DNA from: Arthrobacter zhaoxinii
GTDB taxonomy: Bacteria; Actinomycetota; Actinomycetes; Actinomycetales; Micrococcaceae
Direction of reading: 5' to 3'
DNA: 64,000 nt
NCBI RefSeq assembly: GCF_024385505.1
Contig: NZ_JANFLT010000006.1
Location: forward strand, 496,001-560,000
How positions within the stretch are numbered: position 1 is the first letter of the stretch; each line of letters begins with the position of its first letter. Shown here in pieces: positions 25,791 through 35,154 of this stretch. The notes beneath the pieces are model-generated. The model did not search any database and was not told the DNA's origin. It was given only the letters and a program-made list of their open reading frames with translations. A program made the translations under genes and the position numbers.

Positions 25791-27197
25791 ATGCCCGAAC
25801 GTGTTGGGACGGGCTGGCCGACGAAGGTACTCGAGGGGGCGTGGCCGGGCCGTTCGACGCTGCAATGGACGGACGGCGACGCCGCCAGAGGCTGGGCGGT
25901 CCTGGAACGCGTGGCAGCAGTAGCCGGTCTTCTGATCCTCGGCCTGCGAATCAACCTGCCGCAGGGACTCACGGTGGGATATGCCTTCGCGTTGGCCTTC
26001 GCCCCGGTATGGCTGTCTGTGGTTCGGCGGTACCGCTGGGCCCCGACAATGTTTGTGCTCGGCGTCCTGATGCTTCTCTCCGGGTTTGTCCTGACCGCCC
26101 TGTCGGCCCAGACCCACACCATCAGTGTCCGCACCCTTTCCGGCCAGGTTTTCCTGCTCATCGGGACACTGGCGGGGGCCGGGTTCATGCTGTGGACACG
26201 GTCCGTGATCGGAGTCCGTTGGACCGTTGCTGTATACGCCGTCGGGCTCCTGCTTGGTGTTTCCCCGAACGGGGCCCTCTACGATTCGAATCCATGGAAG
26301 TACGGTTACGCCGCCGCTGCAAGCGTTTTGATACTCAGCCTGGCGGGGGTAGTCCGGCGCCGTTGGGGTGAATTACTGGTACTGACTGTCCTAGCCGTGG
26401 TCTCTTCGCTAACGGATGCACGGTCCGCCTTCGGCCTGCTGCTGCTGACTATCCTGGCCGTGGCATGGCAGATGCGCCCGGCGCACCCAAAGCGCAGCAT
26501 CAATGCAGCAAGCACTGCTTTGGCTGTGGCGGGCATATTTGTGGTGGTGTACAACCTCGGGAGGGCGCTTATCCTCGACGGATACCTGGGCCAAACCACT
26601 CAGCAGCGCTCCATCCAGCAGGTTCACGACGCCGGTTCGCTGTTGCTGGGGGCACGCCCTGAACTGGGGGCAACCGTGGCGCTAATGGAACACCAGCCGC
26701 GGGGATTCGGACTGGGTGCTGTGCCGAATCTGCAGGAAATCCTGATCGGCAAGAGCGGCATGATCCGGCTTGGATACCAACCCAATAACGGATATGTAGA
26801 GAACTACATGTTTGGTTCCTCGTTTGAGCTGCACTCCATTTTCGGAGACCTGTGGGCGCATTACGGGGTGGTGGGCGTGGCAGCTTCCATCCTGTTTGTC
26901 ACCGCAGTGGTGGTTCGGCTGGTCTCTTTCATCTCGACAGGCAAAGCCAGCGCCGTCCTGGTTTTCGTGGCTGCACAGGCTCTATGGAATGTCGCCTTTT
27001 CCCCCCTGTACAGTTCCGCGGCTTTCCTGATGCTGCTGCTGGGACTTTTGTGGGAGGAGCGTAGCCCTAGGACCTTTGCACTGAACGGAATTCCAGTGGC
27101 TCGGCGGCCTTATACGCTTTCCACAGGGAGAAATGGCCGCCGCGGTACTGGGTATCCTGGGCAGAGACGGAGCTCTCCCCGCCATCGTGGCCTATGA
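25791..27197 (+). CDS. O-antigen ligase/polymerase-like membrane protein, set B
   Basis: 468 aa with about 12 hydrophobic segments and a large loop (about 270-375) that carries PRGFGLGAVPNLQEI and NGYVENYMFGSSFELHSIFGDLWAHYG, as expected for Wzy_C/WaaL-type proteins. It probably polymerises or ligates lipid-linked glycan outside the membrane. I start at ATG 25791, preceded by AGGGGGG, rather than at an in-frame ATG at 25668. The 3' end runs about 130 bp into the convergent GDPD gene; the last 40 residues are basic and not membrane-like, so the C-terminus may be extended by loss of an earlier stop. Confidence 0.78.
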   Translation: MPERVGTGWPTKVLEGAWPGRSTLQWTDGDAARGWAVLERVAAVAGLLILGLRINLPQGLTVGYAFALAFAPVWLSVVRRYRWAPTMFVLGVLMLLSGFVLTALSAQTHTISVRTLSGQVFLLIGTLAGAGFMLWTRSVIGVRWTVAVYAVGLLLGVSPNGALYDSNPWKYGYAAAASVLILSLAGVVRRRWGELLVLTVLAVVSSLTDARSAFGLLLLTILAVAWQMRPAHPKRSINAASTALAVAGIFVVVYNLGRALILDGYLGQTTQQRSIQQVHDAGSLLLGARPELGATVALMEHQPRGFGLGAVPNLQEILIGKSGMIRLGYQPNNGYVENYMFGSSFELHSIFGDLWAHYGVVGVAASILFVTAVVVRLVSFISTGKASAVLVFVAAQALWNVAFSPLYSSAAFLMLLLGLLWEERSPRTFALNGIPVARRPYTLSTGRNGRRGTGYPGQRRSSPRHRGL

Positions 27198-28515
27198 CCG
27201 TTACGGTCACGACGCCCGCGGCCATTCTCGCCGAGACCTTCATCCAGCGGCCTCTGTATGAACGGGTAGCAGGCGCCTCATCCAGTGGCACCGAGCTGCC
27301 GTCGGGACCCAGCTTCAGGAGCACGATGCGCCCCACGGGATAAACCAGCACAGCGTAGCCGTCACTCGGTGCGCCGTCGGCTACGGGTCGGTCACTGCCC
27401 TGCGCGAAGGCCAAACCCGCGCAGTCTTCATCTTGGGGCTTGCCCGGCCAACGCATCTGGAAGCTGATCGACAGCTCCTCTGACGGCAGCTCGGCCATTG
27501 AGCCCATCTGGTAGACCACCTTGTGGCCCTGCTCGAACCGCAGGGAGGCCCTGGCTGGCAGGATTTGCGGCTGCGCGGTCCAGACCAGCGGGTAGGGCAG
27601 GTCTCCCGGGGTCCGCGACCCGGAAGTGAACTTGTCCGTAGCTGCAGGGGCATCGGGGAAAGCCACGTACAGGATGTTTGAACACATCATCCCCTGTACG
27701 CCCAAGCCGGTCAGGCGGTCCCTCATCCAGCGCTGATGTACTTCCCAGCAGATGACCGGTTTCCCGGCTGCAACCACCCGGCTTATGACATCGTCAGGGG
27801 CCCGGTGATAAATCCCCAGATAGTCCAGTAACGGCACGCTCTTGGTGAAGGTTTCCTCGTCGATCTCTGCGAAATAGCCCCACACTTGGTAGCCGCGCTC
27901 GCGGCATTCACGCGCCGCCTTCGCGGATTCGCCCGGCATCTTGATGATGACATGTTGGCGGGCGTTGGGATATGCGGAAAGGACGTCAAGCAGCAGCGCT
28001 GTGTTCTTGCCAGTCTTGTCCTCGATGAAGAGCACATGGGAGGCAACGTGCGCGTCCAGGATGTCGGTGAGCTTGGGGATAGGCAGCAACGGCGTGCTGG
28101 GACCCAGCCAGGCCCGGGCATCGGTACGCAGCTCTGCAACCTGGTCGTAGGTCATTTGTTCGATTTCGCCGGGCACCCCGGTCAGCCGGGCCGTATCCCG
28201 GTCGTGATGGCATACGAACACCCCGTCCTTTGTCGGCACAGTGGACACTTCAATGGCTTTGACGCCGGCGTCAATGGCGTTGGCGTAGGCCTCGGCCGTG
28301 TGCTCCGTCCAGTTGTCCCCGGATCCCCGGTGCGCGATATAGAACGGCGAGGAGCTGAAAAGGTCGTCAATGTTGTATCTGGGCAGTACCGTCGCAGCAG
28401 GCTGTTGACGTACGCAGCCCGCCAATACCAGCGCGCCGGCGGACGCGGCAAACAACTGGCGGCGGGAAAGCAGCGGATGGACAGCATGGGCGCCGGCTGG
28501 GATCGTCGGCATCAC
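27067..28515 (-). CDS. GDPD-family lipoprotein with C-terminal lectin-like domain, copy B
   Basis: 482 aa paralogue of the protein at 10985. It has a twin-Arg SRRQLF stretch and lipobox LVLAGC (C34), followed by a GDPD barrel with AHRGSGDNWTEHT (H62, R63, E71) and CHHDRDTARLTG (H103-H104-D105). Like copy A it has E89-V-S91 in place of the usual ExD metal pair, and MCSNIL in place of TDxP. The last about 150 residues form the same beta-rich domain (ISFQMRWP, YRGGHFSLWKAYK). It overlaps the upstream glycosyltransferase by 4 bp and follows the BY-kinase in one minus-strand operon. Substrate unknown; an extracytoplasmic role on glycerophosphate-type bonds is inferred. Confidence 0.8.
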   Translation of the reverse strand: MMPTIPAGAHAVHPLLSRRQLFAASAGALVLAGCVRQQPAATVLPRYNIDDLFSSSPFYIAHRGSGDNWTEHTAEAYANAIDAGVKAIEVSTVPTKDGVFVCHHDRDTARLTGVPGEIEQMTYDQVAELRTDARAWLGPSTPLLPIPKLTDILDAHVASHVLFIEDKTGKNTALLLDVLSAYPNARQHVIIKMPGESAKAARECRERGYQVWGYFAEIDEETFTKSVPLLDYLGIYHRAPDDVISRVVAAGKPVICWEVHQRWMRDRLTGLGVQGMMCSNILYVAFPDAPAATDKFTSGSRTPGDLPYPLVWTAQPQILPARASLRFEQGHKVVYQMGSMAELPSEELSISFQMRWPGKPQDEDCAGLAFAQGSDRPVADGAPSDGYAVLVYPVGRIVLLKLGPDGSSVPLDEAPATRSYRGRWMKVSARMAAGVVTVTVIGHDGGESSVSAQDTQYRGGHFSLWKAYKAAEPLEFRSVQRS

Positions 28516-29597
28516 ATACTCCTGAAGAGCCAGTGGTCGGCAGCCAGGCGGCCGTCTACGGGCGGCAGGGATGACTGTACGAGGGCTGGGGGCAGCGGTG
28601 CCGCGGCGATGCCCGCCATGGCCTGGGCCAAATCCTCCGGGGAGTAATCAGCCGGCAGAACCCTGTGCCCATGCTGATGCAGCCAGGATGCCAGGCCGGT
28701 TTGGTCCGTTGTGACGATGCTGCAGCCGTGTGCAAGGCCTTCAACAATGGGCAGTCCCACCTGCTCCCGCCAGCCGGGAGTGGATCTGGAGGGGAGCGCA
28801 AGCACTTGATGCGTCAGCAGTTCCCGGTGAATGACGTCACGCGGGGGATCGGCGACAAAGCGGACACGCGGATCAGCGCGGGCAAGGTTCCGGGCGGCGG
28901 TAGACAGGCGCCCGGTGCCAATGATTGTCAGGTGGATTGCAGGCATGCAGAGCCGTACCCGGGCCCATGCCTGCAGCAGGAGGTCGAAGCCCTTCCGTTC
29001 TGAGAGGGCGCCCAAATACAGAAGGGTTCCGGGTGTCTTTTCCGGCCTCTGGGCACACGGGCAGGACGCAGGCAACGCTTCGACCAGTTTCTGGTCGAGG
29101 CGGACCCGCGGCGGCATGATCTGCTGATAGAGCGTGCGGGAGGCAACAGTCCCATAGGCGATCCGGTCGAGACGCTGCCACAAGGCTCGGGACAGGGCCG
29201 CGTTCAATACCAGGCCAGGGCGCTGACGGAGGCTGGCGGGCGGAGGGCCGAACGGATTCCGGTTCTCAATGGCGTAGCTGACTACCAGGGGGCGGTAGCC
29301 CATCAGCCTTCCGCGCAGGCAGGCAACGGCCACCGCCACGGCGGTACGCCGCGCGCTGGCCAGCATAAGCGGTTCGTTGATTTCGATTTCCCTGACCGTG
29401 GAACGTGCCATTAGGCACACCGTACCGAAGGTGTCCGCCCGAACGAGGTGCAGGCCCTGTGCTATGGTTTCGTCGAAGTCATAGCGTCGAGAGGCGTACA
29501 CCAGCGACGCCGCCGGCAAGGTCCGTGCTCTCTCCATGTGGGCTGTCCTGAGCGTTTCGTAGAGTCGAACCCTCTCCAGCAACAGCGCCCCTGCCAC
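28512..29597 (-). CDS. GT4-type glycosyltransferase, set B
   Basis: 361 aa GT-B glycosyltransferase. The C-terminal donor-binding half is clear: LLYLGALSERKGFDLLLQAWARV, then ALPSRSTPGWREQVGLPIVEGLAHGCSIVTTD with the conserved Glu-x7-Glu geometry. The N-terminal acceptor domain is divergent. The GTG start shares one base with the TAG of the BY-kinase gene upstream, and the stop overlaps the GDPD gene by 4 bp. All three are therefore translated from one message. Sugar donor unknown. Confidence 0.84.
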   Translation of the reverse strand: MAGALLLERVRLYETLRTAHMERARTLPAASLVYASRRYDFDETIAQGLHLVRADTFGTVCLMARSTVREIEINEPLMLASARRTAVAVAVACLRGRLMGYRPLVVSYAIENRNPFGPPPASLRQRPGLVLNAALSRALWQRLDRIAYGTVASRTLYQQIMPPRVRLDQKLVEALPASCPCAQRPEKTPGTLLYLGALSERKGFDLLLQAWARVRLCMPAIHLTIIGTGRLSTAARNLARADPRVRFVADPPRDVIHRELLTHQVLALPSRSTPGWREQVGLPIVEGLAHGCSIVTTDQTGLASWLHQHGHRVLPADYSPEDLAQAMAGIAAAPLPPALVQSSLPPVDGRLAADHWLFRSM

Positions 29598-31069
29598 TAG
29601 CGTCCTGAATCCGCGGCCGACCGGGCCTTGCCATCGGTCTGTGCTGGCTCATCGGGTTGTTCGGACGAGCGCCAGGACCGGGGTTCCGTCGGCGGTACCC
29701 AGGCCTCTGCTCCGGGCTTACCCACTCCGGAGTCGGGATAACTGCCGTAGTAGGTGCTTCCGAGATCTGCATCGGCCATGGTGAGCACCACTCCAACCGT
29801 GCTCGCCCCTACGTTTTCCAGTGCTGCCTGCGCCCGTGCCAACTGCTGGCGCCGGGTCTTGCGGCGCCTGGCAACAAGCAGGGTGCCCTCGGCAAGCCGT
29901 GCCAAGGGGAGGGCATCAGCTACCGGAAGGATAGGAGGGGAATCGATCACAACGAAGTCGTACCGGGCAACCAGGTCCCTGACGATCGACGCCATGGTGT
30001 TGGAGCTCAGTAGCTGGGTGGGGTTAGGCGGTACCGGCCCGGAGGGGAGGATGTCCACTCCGCTCCAGCGTTCGATGGCTTCCTCCGCTGATGCGTTTCC
30101 GGATAAGACAGTGGTCAGTCCAACGTCTCCCTGGATGCCGCAGTACGGGGCGACGGCGGGACGGCGCAGGTCAGCATCTATGAGCAGCACCCGGTTTGTG
30201 TGTTCTGCTACGGCAAGGGCCAGGTTGATGGCAATGGTGGTTTTTCCTTCACCGGGCATTGGAGAGGAGACCAGGATGGACTTGAGCTGGCGGTCCGGAT
30301 CGATGTACTCCAGATTCGTGGCCAGCAGGCGGTATGACTCTGCGACGTGGCTGTGGGGATTGCTGCGCATCGCCAACTGGCTCGACTTCTTGTTGCGGTT
30401 CCGGGAAACGGAGGCAATAACAGGCAACTTGGTGACTCGCTCAATGTCCGTGGAGTTCCGCACCCGCGTATCCACCAGCTCCCGGCCAAGGGCGACGAGC
30501 ACGCCGAGGACAAGCCCGCCGAGGAATCCCAGGGAAAGCAGCAGCCTGATGTTCGGTTCAAACGGAGCCCCGGGAGTCTGTGCCCGGGTGACGACCGTCA
30601 GCTCAATGGGCGGCCGCTGGTCCTGCCCCACGGCCGGCGACAGTTCCGCCACAGTCTCCGACAGTGAAGCCGCCACACTGTTGGCGATCTCGGCAGCTCC
30701 TTCAGCGGACGCATCAACCGCCTTGATGTCGATAAGCACGGTATTCAGCGGTGTTTCCGCCGTGACGTGCGAGGCGAGAGTCTGTGCCGTCGTCTCCAGA
30801 TCGAGGTCTTCGATGACGGGGTCCAAAACCTTGGGCGTCGTAACCAGTTGGGTGTAGGACTGCACGATGTTTTGGGTGTAAGTGGAGCCTTGGACGAGTT
30901 CCGAAGTGGTTTGTCCACGGTCCACGGACACGAACACGCTGCTCGTGGCGCGGTACGAGGCGGGGGTCAGGGCTGCGGTCCCCAGTCCGACGAGAATGCC
31001 CGCGACGGCGATACAGAGAATCAAGAGCCACTGATTGCGCATCGCTGCTACGTAGTCCCGAAGTTCCAT
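29597..31069 (-). CDS. Chain-length determinant / bacterial tyrosine kinase, set B
   Basis: 490 aa Wzz-BY-kinase fusion. The start MELRDYVAAMRNQWLLIL (ATG 31069, AGAAGG site 5 bases upstream) aligns with the N-termini of the two paralogues; an in-frame ATG at 31117 would add 16 unlikely residues. It has two transmembrane helices around a periplasmic-type loop, Walker A SSPMPGEGKTT, Walker A' VLLIDADLRRP and Walker B VVIDSPPILPVADA. Tyrosines in the tail are limited to GSTYYGSYPDSG. First gene of a minus-strand operon with a glycosyltransferase and the GDPD lipoprotein. The divergent tyrosine phosphatase gene at 31240 is its likely counter-enzyme. Confidence 0.92.
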   Translation of the reverse strand: MELRDYVAAMRNQWLLILCIAVAGILVGLGTAALTPASYRATSSVFVSVDRGQTTSELVQGSTYTQNIVQSYTQLVTTPKVLDPVIEDLDLETTAQTLASHVTAETPLNTVLIDIKAVDASAEGAAEIANSVAASLSETVAELSPAVGQDQRPPIELTVVTRAQTPGAPFEPNIRLLLSLGFLGGLVLGVLVALGRELVDTRVRNSTDIERVTKLPVIASVSRNRNKKSSQLAMRSNPHSHVAESYRLLATNLEYIDPDRQLKSILVSSPMPGEGKTTIAINLALAVAEHTNRVLLIDADLRRPAVAPYCGIQGDVGLTTVLSGNASAEEAIERWSGVDILPSGPVPPNPTQLLSSNTMASIVRDLVARYDFVVIDSPPILPVADALPLARLAEGTLLVARRRKTRRQQLARAQAALENVGASTVGVVLTMADADLGSTYYGSYPDSGVGKPGAEAWVPPTEPRSWRSSEQPDEPAQTDGKARSAADSGR

Positions 31070-31239
31070 TGAGACCTTCTTCCAATCCTGGTGCTGCCGC
31101 TTCGCGCTGCATGCCAAACCCAGTAACTACCACAGGGGCAACAACGTGAAACGCGTAGTTCTCCCCGCACACCGGAAGGGGCCGGCGCTGTATTCTGCCG
31201 ATGTAAACCGGCGGCCGGATGAGTGCGCGAGGTGTGTCC

Positions 31240-31893
31240 ATGGAAGAAGCCCTGCCGGTGCCTGACAGAGACACGGGGGGACACCTCAATGTGCTGACCG
31301 TCTGCACGGCGAACGTATGCCGGTCACCTCTGATGGCCGCCTTGCTGCTGAACCAGGTGGGGACCAATCCCGGGAAGACCGTCATTCGCGTCGGCAGCGC
31401 AGGGACCTTGGCCCGGAATGGAAGCAGGATCTGTCCGGTGGCCGCCCGCCGGGTGCGGAATATGGGCCCGCTTCAGGCCGCCTACGCCGACAGCCACCGA
31501 TCACGCTGCCTGACGGCAGCACTGGCGGATTCAGCCGATCTGATTATCGTTCCGGACCTGGCTAACCGAAGCCGGGTGATCAGTGTCTACCCACCCGCCC
31601 GCACCCGAACGTTCACTTTGATTGAAGCGGTACAGCTTGCGCAGCACCTGCCGGATGCGGAGGCCGAACATCTGGACGGGCTGGTGGAAAGGATGAATGA
31701 ATGCCGGGTCCCGCTGGCCGCCGGCCGGGCCCGGGGGCTGCGGACCTGCAGCGACGGTTCCGGCACCTCAAGCGACATCCGCGACGGGCACAATCTGTCG
31801 GTATTTGGGCACCTCGCCACCCTGAAGCAGATTGCCAACGGGGTGGAGGCGCTCAGCTCGGTTCTCCAGGCGGCTCAGCGCTCCCGGGCCTGA
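31240..31893 (+). CDS. Low-molecular-weight protein tyrosine phosphatase
   Basis: 217 aa from the chosen start. The phosphate loop CX5R is intact (VCTANVCRSPLMAALL), with Ala in place of the usual Gly. The general-acid loop, DPY in most relatives, reads DIRDGHNLS here; an Asp is present but the motif differs from the second phosphatase gene at 62428, which has VVDPYRRS. It should dephosphorylate the tyrosine tail of BY-kinases; it is divergent from one at 31069. I prefer ATG 31240, with GAGG five bases upstream, over ATG 31219, whose site is weak. Confidence 0.83.
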   Translation: MEEALPVPDRDTGGHLNVLTVCTANVCRSPLMAALLLNQVGTNPGKTVIRVGSAGTLARNGSRICPVAARRVRNMGPLQAAYADSHRSRCLTAALADSADLIIVPDLANRSRVISVYPPARTRTFTLIEAVQLAQHLPDAEAEHLDGLVERMNECRVPLAAGRARGLRTCSDGSGTSSDIRDGHNLSVFGHLATLKQIANGVEALSSVLQAAQRSRA

Positions 31894-31925
31894 CGTGGCT
31901 GCTGCGGCGTATTCCGCGCAGGGAC

Positions 31926-32894
31926 CTAGGTGGTGCGGCTGGCAGAACGCCGTACGGCCATGGCCGTTCGCGCAATTCTGCGTCCTTCCCATATGCCAAG
32001 CAACAGGGCGCGCAGGGGAGCGACAGGGTGAACGAGCTGCCGCCGCCCCCCACGCATGAGCACCGCCCATGCCTGCGGATACGTGCTTCGCAGCCAGCGG
32101 CGAAGCTCATCATCGGTCAGGTTCCGCGCGGCAAATAACAGGCGGTTACGCGCGTTGTACCGGTAATAGAGGGTGGATTTTCCGCGGCCTCCGTGGTTGT
32201 GCCGTTCCGGCCGCTGTGTCCCGCCGACGTCGTGCACTGCTAAGGCTTTCGAATCAACCAGCAGCACTGCACCTGCCGCCGTTGCCCGCCAGGACAAATC
32301 GATATCCTCCCAATACAGGAAATACTCCTCGTCAAAGCCGCCCAGCTTATGCCAGAACTCCGCATGGATCATCAGGCAGGCACCGCTCAACCACTGCGTG
32401 TGCCGGCGGCCCGGGTATTTGCTGCGGTGCCTGCTGGCCGCCACCTGACCGGTGTCCAGGTAAAGATCGGAACCGGTGAACCAAGGGTCCCCGGAAGGTT
32501 TGAGTACCACCGGTGAGACCAGGGTGGCCGGCTCGGCATCGACCCGGGCGCGCAGGCGCCGTACATGCGACGCGGAAATCCGGGCATCCGGGTTCAGGAT
32601 GAGGAAGGCACCGACGCCCATTCCTGCCGCACGCGCGGCGCCCGCGTTGGCGCCGGCGCCGAATCCCCGGTTGTCGGGCAGGCAGACCAAGGCCCAGCCC
32701 TCAGCCCTCGCCAAATCCCCTAGGGCGCGGCGCTCCGCACAGTCTGAGAAGTTGTCCACCACGACGACAAGCAGGTTTGGATCTTCACGCGACAGTGGCG
32801 CCAGGTTCTCCCTCAGCAGGGACGAGGACGCGTAATTGACGACGATGACTGCAGTGGTGTCCGCAGTGCGCTCCACCGAGGAGATTTCAGACAT
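31926..32894 (-). CDS. GT2-family glycosyltransferase
   Basis: 322 aa GT-A enzyme of the rhamnosyltransferase-like GT2 group. It has TAVIVVNYASSS at the start, VVVVDNFSDC, LPDNRGFGAGANAGA, the metal-binding LNPDARI, WLSGACLMIHAEFW, and the acceptor-site DEEYFLYWEDIDLSWR. It should add a sugar, often rhamnose or galactose in relatives, with inversion. The ATG at 32894 begins MSEISSVERT; an upstream in-frame start (32942) would reach into the regulatory gap of the divergent GT2 gene. It ends 32 bp beyond the convergent phosphatase gene. Confidence 0.87.
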   Translation of the reverse strand: MSEISSVERTADTTAVIVVNYASSSLLRENLAPLSREDPNLLVVVVDNFSDCAERRALGDLARAEGWALVCLPDNRGFGAGANAGAARAAGMGVGAFLILNPDARISASHVRRLRARVDAEPATLVSPVVLKPSGDPWFTGSDLYLDTGQVAASRHRSKYPGRRHTQWLSGACLMIHAEFWHKLGGFDEEYFLYWEDIDLSWRATAAGAVLLVDSKALAVHDVGGTQRPERHNHGGRGKSTLYYRYNARNRLLFAARNLTDDELRRWLRSTYPQAWAVLMRGGRRQLVHPVAPLRALLLGIWEGRRIARTAMAVRRSASRTT

Positions 32895-33000
32895 GCGGCG
32901 CAGACTACCCGTGGACAGAAACGAAGACACCAGTATCCTCAAACGGCCCGGGCGTCCCGACGCCCATGCCTACGCGATCCGCCGACAGAAAAGGACGGCC

Positions 33001-34032
33001 ATGCCTCACGAGCACAGGGAACAGGTGACGATAGCCGTCCTGACCTACAGGCGGGCGGCGGACCTGGACCGCATTCTTCCGCTGCTGCTCGAGCAGGCAG
33101 CAAAGGCAGAGACCTCCGGCTGGCCCACGGAAGTACTCGTGGTGGACAACGATCCGGAGGCCGGGGCAAGGGACCAGGTGAAGCAGGCTGCCGGGCTGCG
33201 GGCCGCGGAAGGGAGACGCCTGCGGTATGTGCATGAAGCGGTGCCGGGGATCTCCGCAGCGCGGAACCGGGCCATGGCGGCTTCACCGGATTCGGAGCTG
33301 TTGGTCTTCATCGATGATGATGAAAGCCCGGGCGAACGATGGCTGATGTCCCTGCTGGAGACATACGCCGACTATGCGCCGGCCGCGGTTGTGGGCCCGG
33401 TGCGCTCCACCTTCGAGGTGGAACCGGAGCCGTGGATCGAAGCCGGCCGGTTCTTCGCGCGGCGGCGGTTGGCAACCGGGACGCCCGTGCAGGTGGCGGC
33501 GACGAATAACCTCCTATTGAGCCTGCCGGTCGTGCGGAGGCTGGGGTTGGAATTCGACCCCGACTTCGGTATTTCGGGCGGGGCGGACTCCCTGTTCACC
33601 CTGCAGCTGCACCGGCAGGGCGGGCCGATGGTGTGGTGCTCCGAGGCGCTGGTCGACGACGTCGTGCCGTCGCACCGGCTCACTCGCAGGTGGGTGGTGA
33701 CCCGGGCGTTCCGAAGCGGTAACTCCTGGAGCCGGGTGCAGCTTCGGATGGAAGGATCCGGTGCGCGCAGGGGGACGCTGCGGCTAAGGCTTCTCGGGCC
33801 GGCGCTGCTGCGTGCGTCCGGCGGGACCGCCCGTGCCACCTTTGGTACCCTGACGCGGTCCGATAAGCACCAGGCGCGGGGGATACGTACTGCGGCGAGG
33901 GGGCTGGGCATGCTGTCGGGAATGCTCGGGTACACCCATCTGGAGTACGGAAGGACGCCGAAGCGGGGGAAGCAGCCGAGGAAGCCGCATCCCGCCGCAG
34001 CACGCAGGGAGCACCCAGGCAAAGCCGGTTAA
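33001..34032 (+). CDS. GT2-family glycosyltransferase
   Basis: 343 aa GT-A glycosyltransferase. Features are TIAVLTYRRAADLDRILPLL, EVLVVDNDPEAG, EAVPGISAARNRAMAA, the DxD-like IDDDESPGERWL and FGISGGADSLFTLQL. The C-terminal 100 residues are basic and amphipathic, typical of membrane-associated GT2 enzymes. I chose ATG 33001, with AAGGA five bases upstream; the frame is open to 32836 but the extra 55 residues lie in the divergent promoter gap. It ends with a 4-bp overlap with the convergent GT4 gene. Confidence 0.86.
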   Translation: MPHEHREQVTIAVLTYRRAADLDRILPLLLEQAAKAETSGWPTEVLVVDNDPEAGARDQVKQAAGLRAAEGRRLRYVHEAVPGISAARNRAMAASPDSELLVFIDDDESPGERWLMSLLETYADYAPAAVVGPVRSTFEVEPEPWIEAGRFFARRRLATGTPVQVAATNNLLLSLPVVRRLGLEFDPDFGISGGADSLFTLQLHRQGGPMVWCSEALVDDVVPSHRLTRRWVVTRAFRSGNSWSRVQLRMEGSGARRGTLRLRLLGPALLRASGGTARATFGTLTRSDKHQARGIRTAARGLGMLSGMLGYTHLEYGRTPKRGKQPRKPHPAAARREHPGKAG

Positions 34033-35036
34033 CCGCGGGCCAGACGAAGGGCAAGCCGGTACGCCTCGACGTGCTCGCTTCCGGCCCGCGCCCAGCCCCG
34101 CCGGGATAGGTCCGGACTGTGCCCGGCGCGGGCGGTGCGGGTGCTGTGCAGCGCATTGACCAGGATCTCCGGGGTGAGGCTTCCGTTGTAGGTGTGTACC
34201 CAGCCTGTCCCTGCTTCCTGCTGCAGCAGGCGGTTCGTTTCATTCGCGGGAACAAGCACCGGCCTGTCCAGTGATAACGCCGCCAGCGCCGCTCCGGAGT
34301 TGTGCATCTCCCGGTAGGGGAGCACCACGAGTTCGGCGGCCGTCACCACCTGGACCAGCTCGGCGTCCGTGAGGTACCGCAGGATGGAGGCCACCCTGGG
34401 GTCGCCGTCGAGCCGTTCGATGAGCGCCTGCGGATCCGAGCCTGGCTTGCCGGCAACCATAAGGCGTAACCCTTCGTCGGGCCGTGTCTGTGCGAAGGCA
34501 TCAAGGAGCCCGTCCACGTTCTTGTAGGGGCGGATAAGGCCGAAGTAAGTGAGCTGCCCGGACACAGCCGGGGAAGGGGGGAAGCTGCTGAACCAATCAC
34601 GGTAGTGCCCGTGCAGGATGGTCACGCATTCTTTCCCGGGCTGGACCGGGGTGGCGTCGCTAATGTGGATACGCAGCACGGTCAGCCGGTCAAAGAGGCG
34701 CAGCAAGAGCCGCTGCACGGTGCATAACCCGGGCGGCACGTCCAGGTTATGCACCGTGCGGACCACCGGAATCCGGAGCAGGAGCAGTTTGGCCAGGAAG
34801 CCCACGAACAGTGCCTGCCGAACCGCCGCCTTGAGGGGTCCCGCGCCGGATACAAGGATTTCCGGCCAATGTGCGTGAAAGACGTCGAACCGGGACAGCA
34901 GCGCGGTACGCCAGGAGAAGTGCAGCAGATCTAAGTCCGGGCGTTCGGCTAATGACCGGCACAGCATGACAATGTAGGGGTTGGTGGTGGGTCTGGGCAG
35001 GGGTGCCGACTGCAGGATACGAAGGGGACGGGACAC
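34029..35036 (-). CDS. GT4-like glycosyltransferase
   Basis: 335 aa GT-B enzyme. N-terminal half: LRILQSAPLPRPTTNPYIVML and FDVFHAHWPE. C-terminal half: LTYFGLIRPYKNVDGLLDAF, VVLPYREMHNSGAALAALSLDRPVLV. The YREMHNSGA loop replaces the usual E-x7-E and resembles GumK-like or capsular transferases. The GTG start has a strong AGGAGG site five bases upstream. Donor and acceptor unknown. It and the GT-C-like gene at 35155-36696 lie in the same direction, 118 bp apart. Confidence 0.83.
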   Translation of the reverse strand: MSRPLRILQSAPLPRPTTNPYIVMLCRSLAERPDLDLLHFSWRTALLSRFDVFHAHWPEILVSGAGPLKAAVRQALFVGFLAKLLLLRIPVVRTVHNLDVPPGLCTVQRLLLRLFDRLTVLRIHISDATPVQPGKECVTILHGHYRDWFSSFPPSPAVSGQLTYFGLIRPYKNVDGLLDAFAQTRPDEGLRLMVAGKPGSDPQALIERLDGDPRVASILRYLTDAELVQVVTAAELVVLPYREMHNSGAALAALSLDRPVLVPANETNRLLQQEAGTGWVHTYNGSLTPEILVNALHSTRTARAGHSPDLSRRGWARAGSEHVEAYRLALRLARG

Positions 35037-35154
35037 AGATTCCTCCTAGGGGCCCGGTAGGCACTGACCCGCGAGCATAGCTATTCACCGTGGAGCAGGC
35101 ACAAGTAAGAGACGCAGGCGTTCTCCAATGCCTCGCTCGGCAGGGGCGCGCACC

